From: Flavobacteriaceae bacterium CG2_30_34_30
GTDB lineage: Bacteria > Bacteroidota > Bacteroidia > Flavobacteriales > Flavobacteriaceae
Length of the DNA stretch: 53,589 nucleotides
Reading direction: 5' to 3'
Assembly: GCA_001873105.1 (NCBI GenBank)
Contig: MNYN01000029.1
Coordinates: 1-53,589, forward strand
Both the position numbers and the translations under genes were made by a program. Under the pieces are notes generated by a model. The model was not told the origin of the DNA. It searched no databases and was given only the letters and a program-made list of their open reading frames with translations. Shown here one piece after another: positions 23,857 through 31,726 of the stretch. Every line of letters starts with the position of its first letter. The first letter of the stretch is position 1.

Positions 23857-24534
23857 TTATCTCCCTCCATTTTCTCCTAAAATTAATGTGGGTAGATTTT
23901 TGTTAAACCAATTAAATTTGTTTAAAATCATGATATGGGTACCTCCTTTAACTACAATGCACTCTTTTATTTTTTCTATTGGAAAAACCATATCCTTATC
24001 ACCATGAATATGAGTAATTCCTGCAACGGCAATTTCTCTATCCCAACAAACCATATTTTCAATTGCCCAATCTAAATAATGTGCATCTCTAACAGAAAGG
24101 TATTCTTGATAAATTTGCAATCTCTTTTTTGTTTTTGGACCTATTGCAAATTTAGTCAAATCGGTTGCACTTAAAACCAATCGGGTGGGTATAAGTTTAT
24201 AAGCAAGCGTTTTTCTAGCCAATACCAAACGCAAGGGCAATTCGTGTTTTGTTTTAACGCTTGAAATGATAATTAATTTTTTAAGATTTAAAAAAAGGCT
24301 CATTTCCTGAGCTACAACACCTCCAAAAGAAACACCAATTAAAACGATATTTTCATGCTCTACGCAGTTTGCCATTCGTTTTGCATAGGATGTAAGAGAT
24401 TCTTTTTCTTCTGGAAGGAGCCATTCTAAATAATGCATTTTAAAAATTTCATCAGAGAGCCGAATGTTTTTAAAAATTTCTTTATTGGCCGCTAATCCTG
24501 GAACAAAATAGATATGGGTGATATTATGAGACAT
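23857..24534 (-). CDS. Alpha/beta hydrolase
   Basis: This 225-residue protein has an alpha/beta hydrolase fold. HIYFVPGLAA gives the oxyanion-side loop, the nucleophile is Ser69 in GVSFGG, the acid is probably Asp in HIHGDKDMVF (about 178), and the catalytic His is in KGGTHIMIL (about 202). The substrate is unknown; the lack of a signal peptide suggests a cytoplasmic esterase or thioesterase. It is transcribed toward the transglycosylase but separated by about 114 bases. The 230 bases upstream hold a divergent promoter and a hairpin. Confidence 0.85.
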   Translation of the reverse strand: MSHNITHIYFVPGLAANKEIFKNIRLSDEIFKMHYLEWLLPEEKESLTSYAKRMANCVEHENIVLIGVSFGGVVAQEMSLFLNLKKLIIISSVKTKHELPLRLVLARKTLAYKLIPTRLVLSATDLTKFAIGPKTKKRLQIYQEYLSVRDAHYLDWAIENMVCWDREIAVAGITHIHGDKDMVFPIEKIKECIVVKGGTHIMILNKFNWFNKNLPTLILGENGGR

Positions 24535-24553
24535 TTCTTTTTTAACAAGACTA

Positions 24554-24630
24554 TTTGAGGGATACTCAACTTTTATTCGTAAATTTGCATCGTAAAAATA
24601 AGGATTATTTCTTCAGCTCAAGAAATCCTT
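24554..24630 (+). promoter_or_regulatory. Plus-strand promoter with a leader hairpin
   Basis: TTTG at 24554-24557 and TAAATTTG at 24580-24587 are separated by 22 bases and match the Bacteroidota -33/-7 elements. A few bases after the expected start lies a hairpin of AAGGATT-ATTTCTT with AAGAAATCCTT (24599-24630). It would give a 5' leader of about 170 bases for the GNAT-like gene at 24765 or a small RNA. A second AT-rich promoter nearer the gene cannot be excluded. Confidence 0.4.
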
Positions 24631-24764
24631 TACTATTTAATTAGTGCTTCTTTTGAAGTTATTTTTTTCTAAAAATTTTTAATTGCACTAAACAACCAAT
24701 CTGCCTACACTTGATTATACTATTAATTTAATATACTTTTTATAAGAACAAACAAATTTTAATT

Positions 24765-25064
24765 ATGACAGTTGATGTAGAGATTACCGACAATGCGTTT
24801 TTAAGACAATTTGAGTTTCATTTAGAAGCACAATTTGCAAGAATTGAATACTCCTTACAGGATCGAAAAATCTTTTTAACAAAATTTGAAATGCCCGATG
24901 AAATGCAAGAAAAAGGATTATTGGATCCTTTTATTGAAACCGTTTGTGAAGAAATAAGAAATAGACACATTAGTATGGTGCCTACTTGTTCTGAAATTTC
25001 TTCCTTTATTCGCAGAAACCGAAGAAAATATAAAGATTTGCTTCCCGTGGGTATAAATATTTAA
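24765..25064 (+). CDS. YjdJ-type GNAT-like protein, acetyl-CoA motif not evident
   Basis: This is a 99-residue protein. FEFHLEAQFARIEYSLQDRKIFLTKFEMP corresponds to the N-terminal strands of the small YjdJ-like GNAT domain. CEEIRNRHISMVPTCSEISS and RRNRRKYKDLL match its C-terminal VVPxCxFxxxxIxRHPEYxDL end. The segment that normally carries the RGxGIGxxL acetyl-CoA loop reads DEMQEKGLLDPFIE here, so cofactor binding may be altered or lost. Function is unknown. It is a stand-alone gene behind a long leader. Confidence 0.75.
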   Translation: MTVDVEITDNAFLRQFEFHLEAQFARIEYSLQDRKIFLTKFEMPDEMQEKGLLDPFIETVCEEIRNRHISMVPTCSEISSFIRRNRRKYKDLLPVGINI

Positions 25065-25205
25065 GGTTTGAAGTACGACGTAAGAAGTTGGAAGGTAGAA
25101 GTATTGTGGTCAAAGTCTTGATGCTTTAAAAATCTTGGTATTAGATATACCTTTTTCAATATTCCTAGTTTGTTATTCAACACTCAAAAACAAAACTAGC
25201 ACCTC

Positions 25206-26546
25206 TTAAACGCTTACATACTTTTTCACTTTAATAAATTCAAACCGCACCAATCCGTCCTTATCTATTTTAGTCAGTTGGATATCATGCAAGGTATTTA
25301 CTAAATATGGATTCCAAGGGGTTTTTACTTTAACATAGTTTTCAGTGAATCCTTGAATGTACCCTTCTTTGTTTTCCCCTTCAAATAAAACTGTCCTTCT
25401 AGATCCTAGTTGCTTTTCATAAAATGCTCTTCTTTTTTTAACGGAAAGACCACGAAGCATTTTACTGCGTTTTGCACGTACTTTTGGTTCCACTACGCCT
25501 TCCATTATTGCTGCTTCTGTATGATCTCTTTCGGAATAGGTAAATACATGAAGATAAGATATGTCTAATTCATTTAAAAAGTGATAAGTTGCTAAAAATT
25601 GTTCTTCGGTTTCGCCCGGAAAACCTACTATAACATCCACTCCTATACAAGCATCGGGCATTAATTCTCTTATTTTTGTAACTCTATTTTCATACAATTC
25701 GCGCATATAACGACGTTTCATGTTTTTTAAAATAGCATTGCTGCCCGATTGTAATGGAATATGAAAATGTGGAACAAACCTTTTGGAAGTAGCCACAAAT
25801 GCAATGATTTCATTTTTTAGAAGGTTAGGCTCTATGGAAGAAATGCGTAACCGCTCTACGCCTTCCACTTCATCTAAGGCTTTCACTAAATCTAAAAAAG
25901 TGTGCTCGTGGTGCTTGTTTCCAAACTCTCCTTTGCCATAATCGCCTATATTTACACCCGTTAAAACAATTTCTTTTATCCCTTGTGTGGAGATATCTTT
26001 AGCGTTTTGTAATACATTTTCTAGTGTATCGCTTCTTGATATTCCTCTTGCAAGTGGAATGGTGCAATACGTACATTTATAATCGCATCCATCCTGTACT
26101 TTTAAAAAGGCACGCGTCCTGTCGCCTATGGAATAAGCGCCTACATAAAAATCAGCTTCTTGAATTTCGCAAGAATGCACTTCGCCAAAATCATTTTTTG
26201 ACAAATCGTGGATGTAATCGGTAATCTTAAATTTTTCGGTAGCTCCCAAAACCAAATCCACGCCATTTACATCGGCTAATTCTTCTGGTTTTAATTGGGC
26301 ATAACATCCTACTGCAGCTACAAAAGCATGTGGATTTGCTTTTTGAGCTTGTTTCACTATATTTTTAAAACGCTTATCTGCATTTTCGGTAACTGAACAG
26401 GTGTTAATCACATAAATATCCGCTTCTTCTGAAAAATCTACACGGTCAAAACCCTCATTAGTGAAGCTTCTGGCAATGGTAGAGGTTTCCGAAAAATTCA
26501 GCTTACAACCTAAAGTGTAAAATGCAACTTTTTTTCTAGGATTCAT
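25206..26546 (-). CDS. mtaB: tRNA t6A37 methylthiotransferase
   Basis: I chose the ATG at 26546 (446 residues), giving MNPRKKVAFYTLGCKLN; the longer ORF start at 26576 lies at the promoter's -7 element. The UPF0004 domain has cysteines in YTLGCKLN (Cys14), VINTCSVT and VGCYAQ. The radical SAM motif CDYKCTYCTIP is at about 150-160, followed by LTGVNIGDYG, and a C-terminal TRAM-like domain ends the protein. MtaB adds a methylthio group to N6-threonylcarbamoyladenosine at position 37 of tRNAs reading ANN codons. The length is normal. Confidence 0.95.
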   Translation of the reverse strand: MNPRKKVAFYTLGCKLNFSETSTIARSFTNEGFDRVDFSEEADIYVINTCSVTENADKRFKNIVKQAQKANPHAFVAAVGCYAQLKPEELADVNGVDLVLGATEKFKITDYIHDLSKNDFGEVHSCEIQEADFYVGAYSIGDRTRAFLKVQDGCDYKCTYCTIPLARGISRSDTLENVLQNAKDISTQGIKEIVLTGVNIGDYGKGEFGNKHHEHTFLDLVKALDEVEGVERLRISSIEPNLLKNEIIAFVATSKRFVPHFHIPLQSGSNAILKNMKRRYMRELYENRVTKIRELMPDACIGVDVIVGFPGETEEQFLATYHFLNELDISYLHVFTYSERDHTEAAIMEGVVEPKVRAKRSKMLRGLSVKKRRAFYEKQLGSRRTVLFEGENKEGYIQGFTENYVKVKTPWNPYLVNTLHDIQLTKIDKDGLVRFEFIKVKKYVSV

Positions 26547-26573
26547 TCTTGTACTTTTGAAGATGCGAATGTG

Positions 26574-26581
26574 CAAAAGTA
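26574..26581 (-). promoter_or_regulatory. -7 element TACTTTTG of mtaB
   Basis: On the minus strand the eight bases match TAnnTTTG and lie 27 bases before the chosen mtaB start. This supports the ATG at 26546 over the upstream one. Confidence 0.5.
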
Positions 26582-26682
26582 CGAATTATTTAGACATTAG
26601 AAATTAGTTGATAGATTTGAAAAAATAAACAATTAAATTAATTGAAAAAAGCAATTGCTCAACCTTTTTAAAAAAATAACCA

Positions 26683-28296
26683 ATGAAGAAGTACCCTACA
26701 ATCTTATATCCTTTAATTGTTATTCTGATTCTATGTATAAGTATTTCTTGTGATTCTTCAAAAAACAAAGACATTGACCTTCAAGTTTTTAGATATAATG
26801 AGCATTCTAACATTTCTTCCTTAGATCCTGCTTTTGCAAGAAATCCCGCAAACATTTGGCCAACCAACCAATTGTTTAATGGTTTGGTACAACTGGATGA
26901 CGCGTTAGAAATTCAGGAAGATATTGCAAAAAAATGGGTTTATAATGACAGCACCCAAACCTATACCTTTTATTTAAGAGATGATGTTTTTTTTCACAAG
27001 CATGAACTTTTTGGAAAAGACAGCACCCGAAAAGTGGTTGCAAAAGATTTTGTATTCAGCTTAAATAGATTAAAAGATACACAAATCGCATCTCCCGGAG
27101 GTTGGGTTTTGCAAAATGTTAAGGACTACTATGCGGTAAATGACACTATTTTTGAAATCCAATTAAAACAACCTTTTCCTGCATTTTTAGGCTTATTGGC
27201 AATGCGATATTGCTCGGTGGTACCTGAGGAAATTGTTTCTTATTATGGAAATAATTTTCGCTCTAATCCTATCGGTACTGGTCCTTTTAAATTCAAACTT
27301 TGGGAAGAAAATATCAAGCTTGTGCTGCGAAAAAATGAATTGTATTTTGAAAAAGATGCGCAAGGTAACTCACTCCCTTATCTGGAGGCTGTTGCAATTA
27401 GTTTTCTGCCCGATAAGCAAAGTGAATTTTTACAATTTGCACAGGGAAAAATAGATTTTATTTCCGGTTTAGATGCTTCTTACAAGGATGAATTGCTGGA
27501 TAGTCAAGGCGTTTTGCGTGAAAGGTATCAACAAAATGTAACCATGATTACCGGGCCTTATTTGAATACAGAATATGTAGCATTTTATCTTGGAGGGGAA
27601 AAAGAAAAAGTGGTTTCACCTTTATTACGAAAAGCCATAAACTATGGATTTGACAGACAAAAAATGATTACCTATTTGCGAAATGGCATTGGCATTCCTG
27701 CTATTTATGGGTTTATCCCAATGGGATTACCTGGTTTTGATTTTATTGAAGGCTATGATTATCAACCGGTGAAAGCAAGAGACCTTATCGAACAATATAA
27801 ACGAGAAACGGGAAAAACTACTATTGAAATTTCCATTGGAACCGATAGTAATTATTTAGATATGTATGAATATATTCAAAGAGAAATGGAAAAATTAGGT
27901 ATAAAAATTACTATCGATGTCATGCCTGCTTCAACATTAAGACAAAAACGATCCTCAGGATCCATGGATGCTTTTCGAGCAAGCTGGATAGCCGATTATC
28001 CCGATGCTGAAAATTATTTATCACTTTTTTATAGTAAAAATTTTACACCAAACGGTCCGAATTATACCCATTTTAAAAATGAGCAATACGATGCGTGGTA
28101 TGAAACTTCTCTTTCCTTATCCGATGCAAACGAAAGAAAGACTTTATACAGAAAAATGGATTCTTTAATCATTAGTGAAGCACCAATAGTTCCATTATAT
28201 TATGATGAAGCTGTTAGATTTGTTAGAAAAAACGTGAAAAATTTAGGGATAAATCCACAGAATTTTTTGGTTTTGAAGCAAGTAAAAAAAGAGTAA
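26683..28296 (+). CDS. OppA-type ABC transporter substrate-binding lipoprotein
   Basis: This is a 537-residue protein. It has a signal peptide with a lipobox ending at Cys23 (ILILCISISC). The SBP_bac_5 family domain follows, with NISSLDPAFARNPANIWPTNQLFNGLVQLD, KDFVFSLNRL, NPIGTGPFKF and IADYPDAENYLSLFYS. Such proteins bind oligopeptides or similar ligands in the periplasm and deliver them to a Dpp/Opp permease; no permease genes lie next to it. It stands alone on the plus strand, divergent from mtaB. Confidence 0.93.
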   Translation: MKKYPTILYPLIVILILCISISCDSSKNKDIDLQVFRYNEHSNISSLDPAFARNPANIWPTNQLFNGLVQLDDALEIQEDIAKKWVYNDSTQTYTFYLRDDVFFHKHELFGKDSTRKVVAKDFVFSLNRLKDTQIASPGGWVLQNVKDYYAVNDTIFEIQLKQPFPAFLGLLAMRYCSVVPEEIVSYYGNNFRSNPIGTGPFKFKLWEENIKLVLRKNELYFEKDAQGNSLPYLEAVAISFLPDKQSEFLQFAQGKIDFISGLDASYKDELLDSQGVLRERYQQNVTMITGPYLNTEYVAFYLGGEKEKVVSPLLRKAINYGFDRQKMITYLRNGIGIPAIYGFIPMGLPGFDFIEGYDYQPVKARDLIEQYKRETGKTTIEISIGTDSNYLDMYEYIQREMEKLGIKITIDVMPASTLRQKRSSGSMDAFRASWIADYPDAENYLSLFYSKNFTPNGPNYTHFKNEQYDAWYETSLSLSDANERKTLYRKMDSLIISEAPIVPLYYDEAVRFVRKNVKNLGINPQNFLVLKQVKKE

Positions 28297-28330
28297 TGTT
28301 TTTATTAAAAAAGAAAATTAGAATGTTCCA

Positions 28331-29506
28331 TTAGACTTTTCTCCATTTTGCGGTTTCCTCAAAAACGTGCGTTAAAATTTTTGCTTCCTCCTCATTAAAC
28401 TCCATATTTCTTCTAGACATTACGGCTTTAGCAACTTCAAATGCTTTATCGGTCTTGTATGTGCTCAAACCGGCACTTCCACCCCAACTAAACGATGGAA
28501 TAAAATTTCGTGGAAAACCACTACCAAAAATATTTGCACTCACACCCACTACCGTTCCTGTATTAAACATCGTATTGATACCACATTTACTATGATCACC
28601 CATCATCAAACCACAAAATTGAAGACCTGTAGGAGTAAAACCACCGGTTTGATAATTCCACAGTCGTACTTCTGCATAATTATTCTTTAAATTCGAATTG
28701 TTAGTGTCCGCACCTAAATTACACCACTCTCCGATAACAGAATTTCCTAAAAACCCATCATGACCTTTATTGGAATACCCAAAAATAACAGAATTGGTTA
28801 CCTCCCCTCCCACTTTGGAATGTGGGCCAACAGTGGTTGGACCATAAATTTTTGTTCCCATTTTTAAAGTAGCATGTTCACAGAGGGCAAAAGGACCACG
28901 AATGGCGCAAGCTTCCATTATTTCGGCATCTTTACCAATATAAATTGGTCCTTCAGTAGCGTTTAAAGAAGCTAAAACTACAGAAGCACCTTCTTCTAAA
29001 AAAATATGTTCTTTGTTGATGCAATGTACCGTTTCGGGAATAGGCTGCGAAATCCTGCCTTTGGTTAGTAATTTAAAATCTAGAGCTATTGCTTCGCCAT
29101 TGTATTTAAAAATATCCCAAAGATGTTCCATTTTTAGAATGTCGTTGTGGGTGTATTGTATAATATCAAAAGTATCCCATTGAAGCTCTTGCCCTTTGGT
29201 ATAGAAATAAGCAATGGGATAGTCATTGTAAAAAACCGCTTGATTTTCTTTTAAATTTTTCACAATTCCAGCAAGGTTTTCCGTTGGAATAAATGACGCA
29301 TCAATTTTTATATTCTTATCCACTTCCACCAAAGGAAACTTTTCAGACAAATAATTTTCAGTATCTGAGGAAGTTGAAGCGTTTAAATGCTTTTCCCACT
29401 TTTGGCGAAGAGTTAAAATTCCGATGCGAATATCAGCAACAGGACGTGTAAAAGTAAATGGTAAAAAATTATTTCGGACAGAACCGTCGGATAGGATAAA
29501 GTTCAT
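28331..29506 (-). CDS. GlmU-family sugar nucleotidyltransferase-like protein
   Basis: This protein has 391 residues from the ATG at 29506 (MNFILSDGSVRNNFLPFTFTRP); an in-frame ATG at 29512 adds two residues. The N-terminal 150 residues resemble a degenerate nucleotidyltransferase fold opening with an LFDG-like motif. From about 165 there are left-handed beta-helix hexapeptide repeats (GPIYIGKDAEIMEACAIRGP, GPTTVGPHSKVGGEVTNSVI, SVIGEWCNLGADTNNSNLK). This family is restricted mostly to Bacteroidota and its substrate is not established; a sugar-1-phosphate or acyl transfer for envelope sugars is likely. The start lacks the full GlmU-type Rossmann signature. Confidence 0.85.
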   Translation of the reverse strand: MNFILSDGSVRNNFLPFTFTRPVADIRIGILTLRQKWEKHLNASTSSDTENYLSEKFPLVEVDKNIKIDASFIPTENLAGIVKNLKENQAVFYNDYPIAYFYTKGQELQWDTFDIIQYTHNDILKMEHLWDIFKYNGEAIALDFKLLTKGRISQPIPETVHCINKEHIFLEEGASVVLASLNATEGPIYIGKDAEIMEACAIRGPFALCEHATLKMGTKIYGPTTVGPHSKVGGEVTNSVIFGYSNKGHDGFLGNSVIGEWCNLGADTNNSNLKNNYAEVRLWNYQTGGFTPTGLQFCGLMMGDHSKCGINTMFNTGTVVGVSANIFGSGFPRNFIPSFSWGGSAGLSTYKTDKAFEVAKAVMSRRNMEFNEEEAKILTHVFEETAKWRKV

Positions 29507-29600
29507 AGGCATGGTGTTAAGTATTCGCTATTATTAAAAATAAAAATTATAATAAATTTTAAACCTTGAATCCATTTATGTATTTCAAAAGTAACTAAAA

Positions 29601-29629
29601 AACCCCTCCAAACAAAGTCGGGAGGGGTT
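29601..29629 (-). terminator. rpmE2 terminator
   Basis: Inverted repeat AACCCCTCC / GGAGGGGTT with an 11-base loop, 24 bases after the L31 stop on the minus strand, followed there by TTTTTAG. Confidence 0.85.
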
Positions 29630-29652
29630 AATAAAATATTTTTATTTCTAAA

Positions 29653-29904
29653 TTATTTACTGAATTTAGCGTATCTATTTTTAAATTTGTCTATACGTCC
29701 CGCAGTATCAACTAATTTAGATTTACCGGTATAAAAAGGGTGAGAAGTTCTAGAAATTTCCATTTTTACTAAAGGATATTCTACACCATCTACTTCAATT
29801 GTTTCTCTAGTATTTGCAGTAGATTTAGTTAAAAATACGTCTTCGTTAGACATATCTTTAAATGCTACTAATCTATAATTTTCTGGGTGAATACCTTGTT
29901 TCAT
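29653..29904 (-). CDS. rpmE2: 50S ribosomal protein L31 type B
   Basis: This 83-residue protein begins [20 protein letters not shown] and has [33 protein letters not shown], the L31 signature. The zinc-binding cysteines of the type A form are missing, so this is the type B (zinc-independent) form usual in Bacteroidota. It is monocistronic, with a TAAATTTG promoter element at 29942-29949 and its own terminator. Confidence 0.97.
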   Translation of the reverse strand: MKQGIHPENYRLVAFKDMSNEDVFLTKSTANTRETIEVDGVEYPLVKMEISRTSHPFYTGKSKLVDTAGRIDKFKNRYAKFSK

Positions 29905-29941
29905 AACTTTATGTTTTAAAATCTTTCCTATTTTGAGGTTG

Positions 29942-29949
29942 CAAATTTA
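29942..29949 (-). promoter_or_regulatory. -7 element TAAATTTG of rpmE2
   Basis: Minus-strand match to TAnnTTTG, 37 bases before the L31 start codon. No clear -33 element. Confidence 0.45.
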
Positions 29950-30070
29950 ACTATTATTTTTAAATCTACAATAGAAAATATTTAAAATATGGCTTGCTAT
30001 TCAAAATCAACCAAAGAAATAAAGTTCTCTACAATGAAATTTAAAAATTTATGTGGATGTGGCTTCTACT

Positions 30071-30105
30071 TTTGAGGACTAATCTGTAACGATTCACTAT
30101 ATTTG
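30071..30105 (+). promoter_or_regulatory. Promoter of the DUF4199-GT2 pair
   Basis: TTTG at 30071-30074 and TATATTTG at 30098-30105 with a 23-base spacer, 34 bases before the DUF4199 start. The spacer is slightly longer than the 19-21 seen in many Bacteroidota promoters. Confidence 0.5.
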
Positions 30106-30139
30106 TGTACTAACTAACCAAACCAAAAACATTCTACTC

Positions 30140-30661
30140 ATGGAAAACACAACTCCCTCTATCAAGCAAATTGCGACTAACCACGGCTTACTTCTAGCTC
30201 TTTTAACTATTTTAATGCTAGTAATCATGTATGTGGCTAACTTAGAAAAAAACTGGGCACTCAGTATTGTTAGCATTTTAGTTACCATATTAATCTTCAT
30301 TTCTGCAATAAAAACATTTAAAGCAGCAAATAACGGATATTTAAACCTAGGTGAGGCTATAAAAGTGGGATTGGCAACTGCTGCCATTGGAGGCATTATT
30401 GGTGCTGTTTACACCTATTTACATTACTCTTTTGTATATCCTGAATTTATTGAAATTGTTTTAGACACTGCTAGAGAAGAAATTCTTAAGCAAAATCCGG
30501 ATATGCCTCAAGAACAAATAGACATGGCAATGAGTATGAGCGAAAAATTCTCCTCTCCTTTTATGATGGCAACTTTTTCTCTTATCGGTAGTTTATTTAT
30601 CGGCTTCATTATCTCTATCATTACTGGTTTAATTATGCAAAAAAAAGACGCTATAAGCTAA
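30140..30661 (+). CDS. DUF4199 membrane protein
   Basis: This is a 173-residue protein with four hydrophobic segments (about 15-32, 38-57, 73-97, 140-165). The YLNLGEAIKVGLATAAIGGIIGAVYTYLHY stretch and the Gly-rich last helix are characteristic of DUF4199, a Bacteroidota family of unknown function. Between helices three and four lies an acidic/Met-rich segment (PDMPQEQIDMAMSMSEKF). It is followed by the GT2 gene after 5 bases; this DUF4199-glycosyltransferase pair is a recurring Flavobacteria arrangement, suggesting a shared envelope role. Confidence 0.88.
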   Translation: MENTTPSIKQIATNHGLLLALLTILMLVIMYVANLEKNWALSIVSILVTILIFISAIKTFKAANNGYLNLGEAIKVGLATAAIGGIIGAVYTYLHYSFVYPEFIEIVLDTAREEILKQNPDMPQEQIDMAMSMSEKFSSPFMMATFSLIGSLFIGFIISIITGLIMQKKDAIS

Positions 30662-30666
30662 TATAA

Positions 30667-31641
30667 ATGAACCTTTCCATCGTCATTCCTTTACTCAACG
30701 AACAAGAATCGTTAAACGAATTATACCATTGGATTGCATCGGTGATGCAATCCAATAATTTTTCGTATGAAATACTTTTTATTGATGACGGAAGTACCGA
30801 TGGCTCTTGGAATACCATAACAGAGCTTGCTCAAAAAGACAGCAACGTAAAAGGAATTAAATTTCAGAGAAATTATGGCAAATCGCAAGCACTTCACGCG
30901 GGATTTAAACTTGCACAAGGTGATGTAGTTATCACGATGGATGCCGACTTACAAGACAATCCTGAAGAAATTCCGGAATTATATTATTTGATAAAAAAAG
31001 AAAATTACGATCTCATTTCCGGCTGGAAGAAGAAACGATTTGACTCCCTTTTTGAAAAAAATTTACCTTCTAAATTATTTAATTTTGCTGCTCGAAAAAC
31101 TTCCGGGGTAAAATTACACGACTTCAATTGTGGATTAAAGGCATACAAAAAAGAGGTGATAAAAAACATTGAAGTTACCGGTGAAATGCATCGGTATATT
31201 CCGGTACTTTCAAAAAATGCAGGATTTACTAAAATTGGTGAAAAAATAGTACAACACCAAGCCCGAAAATATGGAACCACAAAATTTGGCGTGGAACGAT
31301 TTATCAATGGGTTTTTAGATCTAATTACTATTTGGTTTCTTTCAAAATTCGGCAAACGTCCTATGCATTTATTTGGCGCTTGGGGAGCTTTTATTCTTTT
31401 TGTTGGTTTTGTACTAACCCTCTATTTAGGAATTGACAAACTATTTCTCCATCCATACGGCAGACTGCTTACTGAAAGACCTCAGTTTTTTGTTGCTCTT
31501 GTGGCAATGGTAATAGGGTCGCAATTATTTTTAGCAGGCTTTCTTGGCGAAATTATTTTAAGAACAAACAAACAAAAAGACAACTACAAAATTAGTGATG
31601 AAATAAATTTGGGGGAAAATATAAAAGCTTCCATATTTTAA
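30667..31641 (+). CDS. GT2 family membrane glycosyltransferase
   Basis: This 324-residue protein resembles dolichol/undecaprenyl-phosphate mannosyl- or glucosyltransferases. The GT-A domain (about 1-220) begins LSIVIPLLNEQESLNEL and has FIDDGSTDGSW (about 34-44), MDADLQDNPEEIP (about 96) and FNCGLKAYKKEV. Two C-terminal hydrophobic helices (about 235-260 and 275-300) anchor it. It probably transfers a sugar from a nucleotide donor to polyprenyl phosphate on the inner leaflet. It is cotranscribed with the DUF4199 gene. Confidence 0.92.
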   Translation: MNLSIVIPLLNEQESLNELYHWIASVMQSNNFSYEILFIDDGSTDGSWNTITELAQKDSNVKGIKFQRNYGKSQALHAGFKLAQGDVVITMDADLQDNPEEIPELYYLIKKENYDLISGWKKKRFDSLFEKNLPSKLFNFAARKTSGVKLHDFNCGLKAYKKEVIKNIEVTGEMHRYIPVLSKNAGFTKIGEKIVQHQARKYGTTKFGVERFINGFLDLITIWFLSKFGKRPMHLFGAWGAFILFVGFVLTLYLGIDKLFLHPYGRLLTERPQFFVALVAMVIGSQLFLAGFLGEIILRTNKQKDNYKISDEINLGENIKASIF

Positions 31642-31696
31642 TTGTAATTATTTTACAATTTATTTCATTACAAAATAGCTACTGTTTTAGATTGTT

Positions 31697-31704
31697 TACC
31701 TTTG
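31697..31704 (+). promoter_or_regulatory. -7 element TACCTTTG before the phosphomutase gene
   Basis: Perfect TAnnTTTG match, 22 bases before the start codon at 31727. Confidence 0.5.
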
Positions 31705-31726
31705 TTACTGCAAAATTTTTCTGAAC

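Noticed and set aside
23627..24007. Plus-strand ORF of 126 codons across the transglycosylase and hydrolase genes
   Set aside because: It spans the ends of two confident minus-strand genes and has no family resemblance or promoter.
28297..28330. Terminator between the OppA-like and GlmU-like genes
   Set aside because: The 34 bases between the convergent stops are A-rich and no inverted repeat was found.
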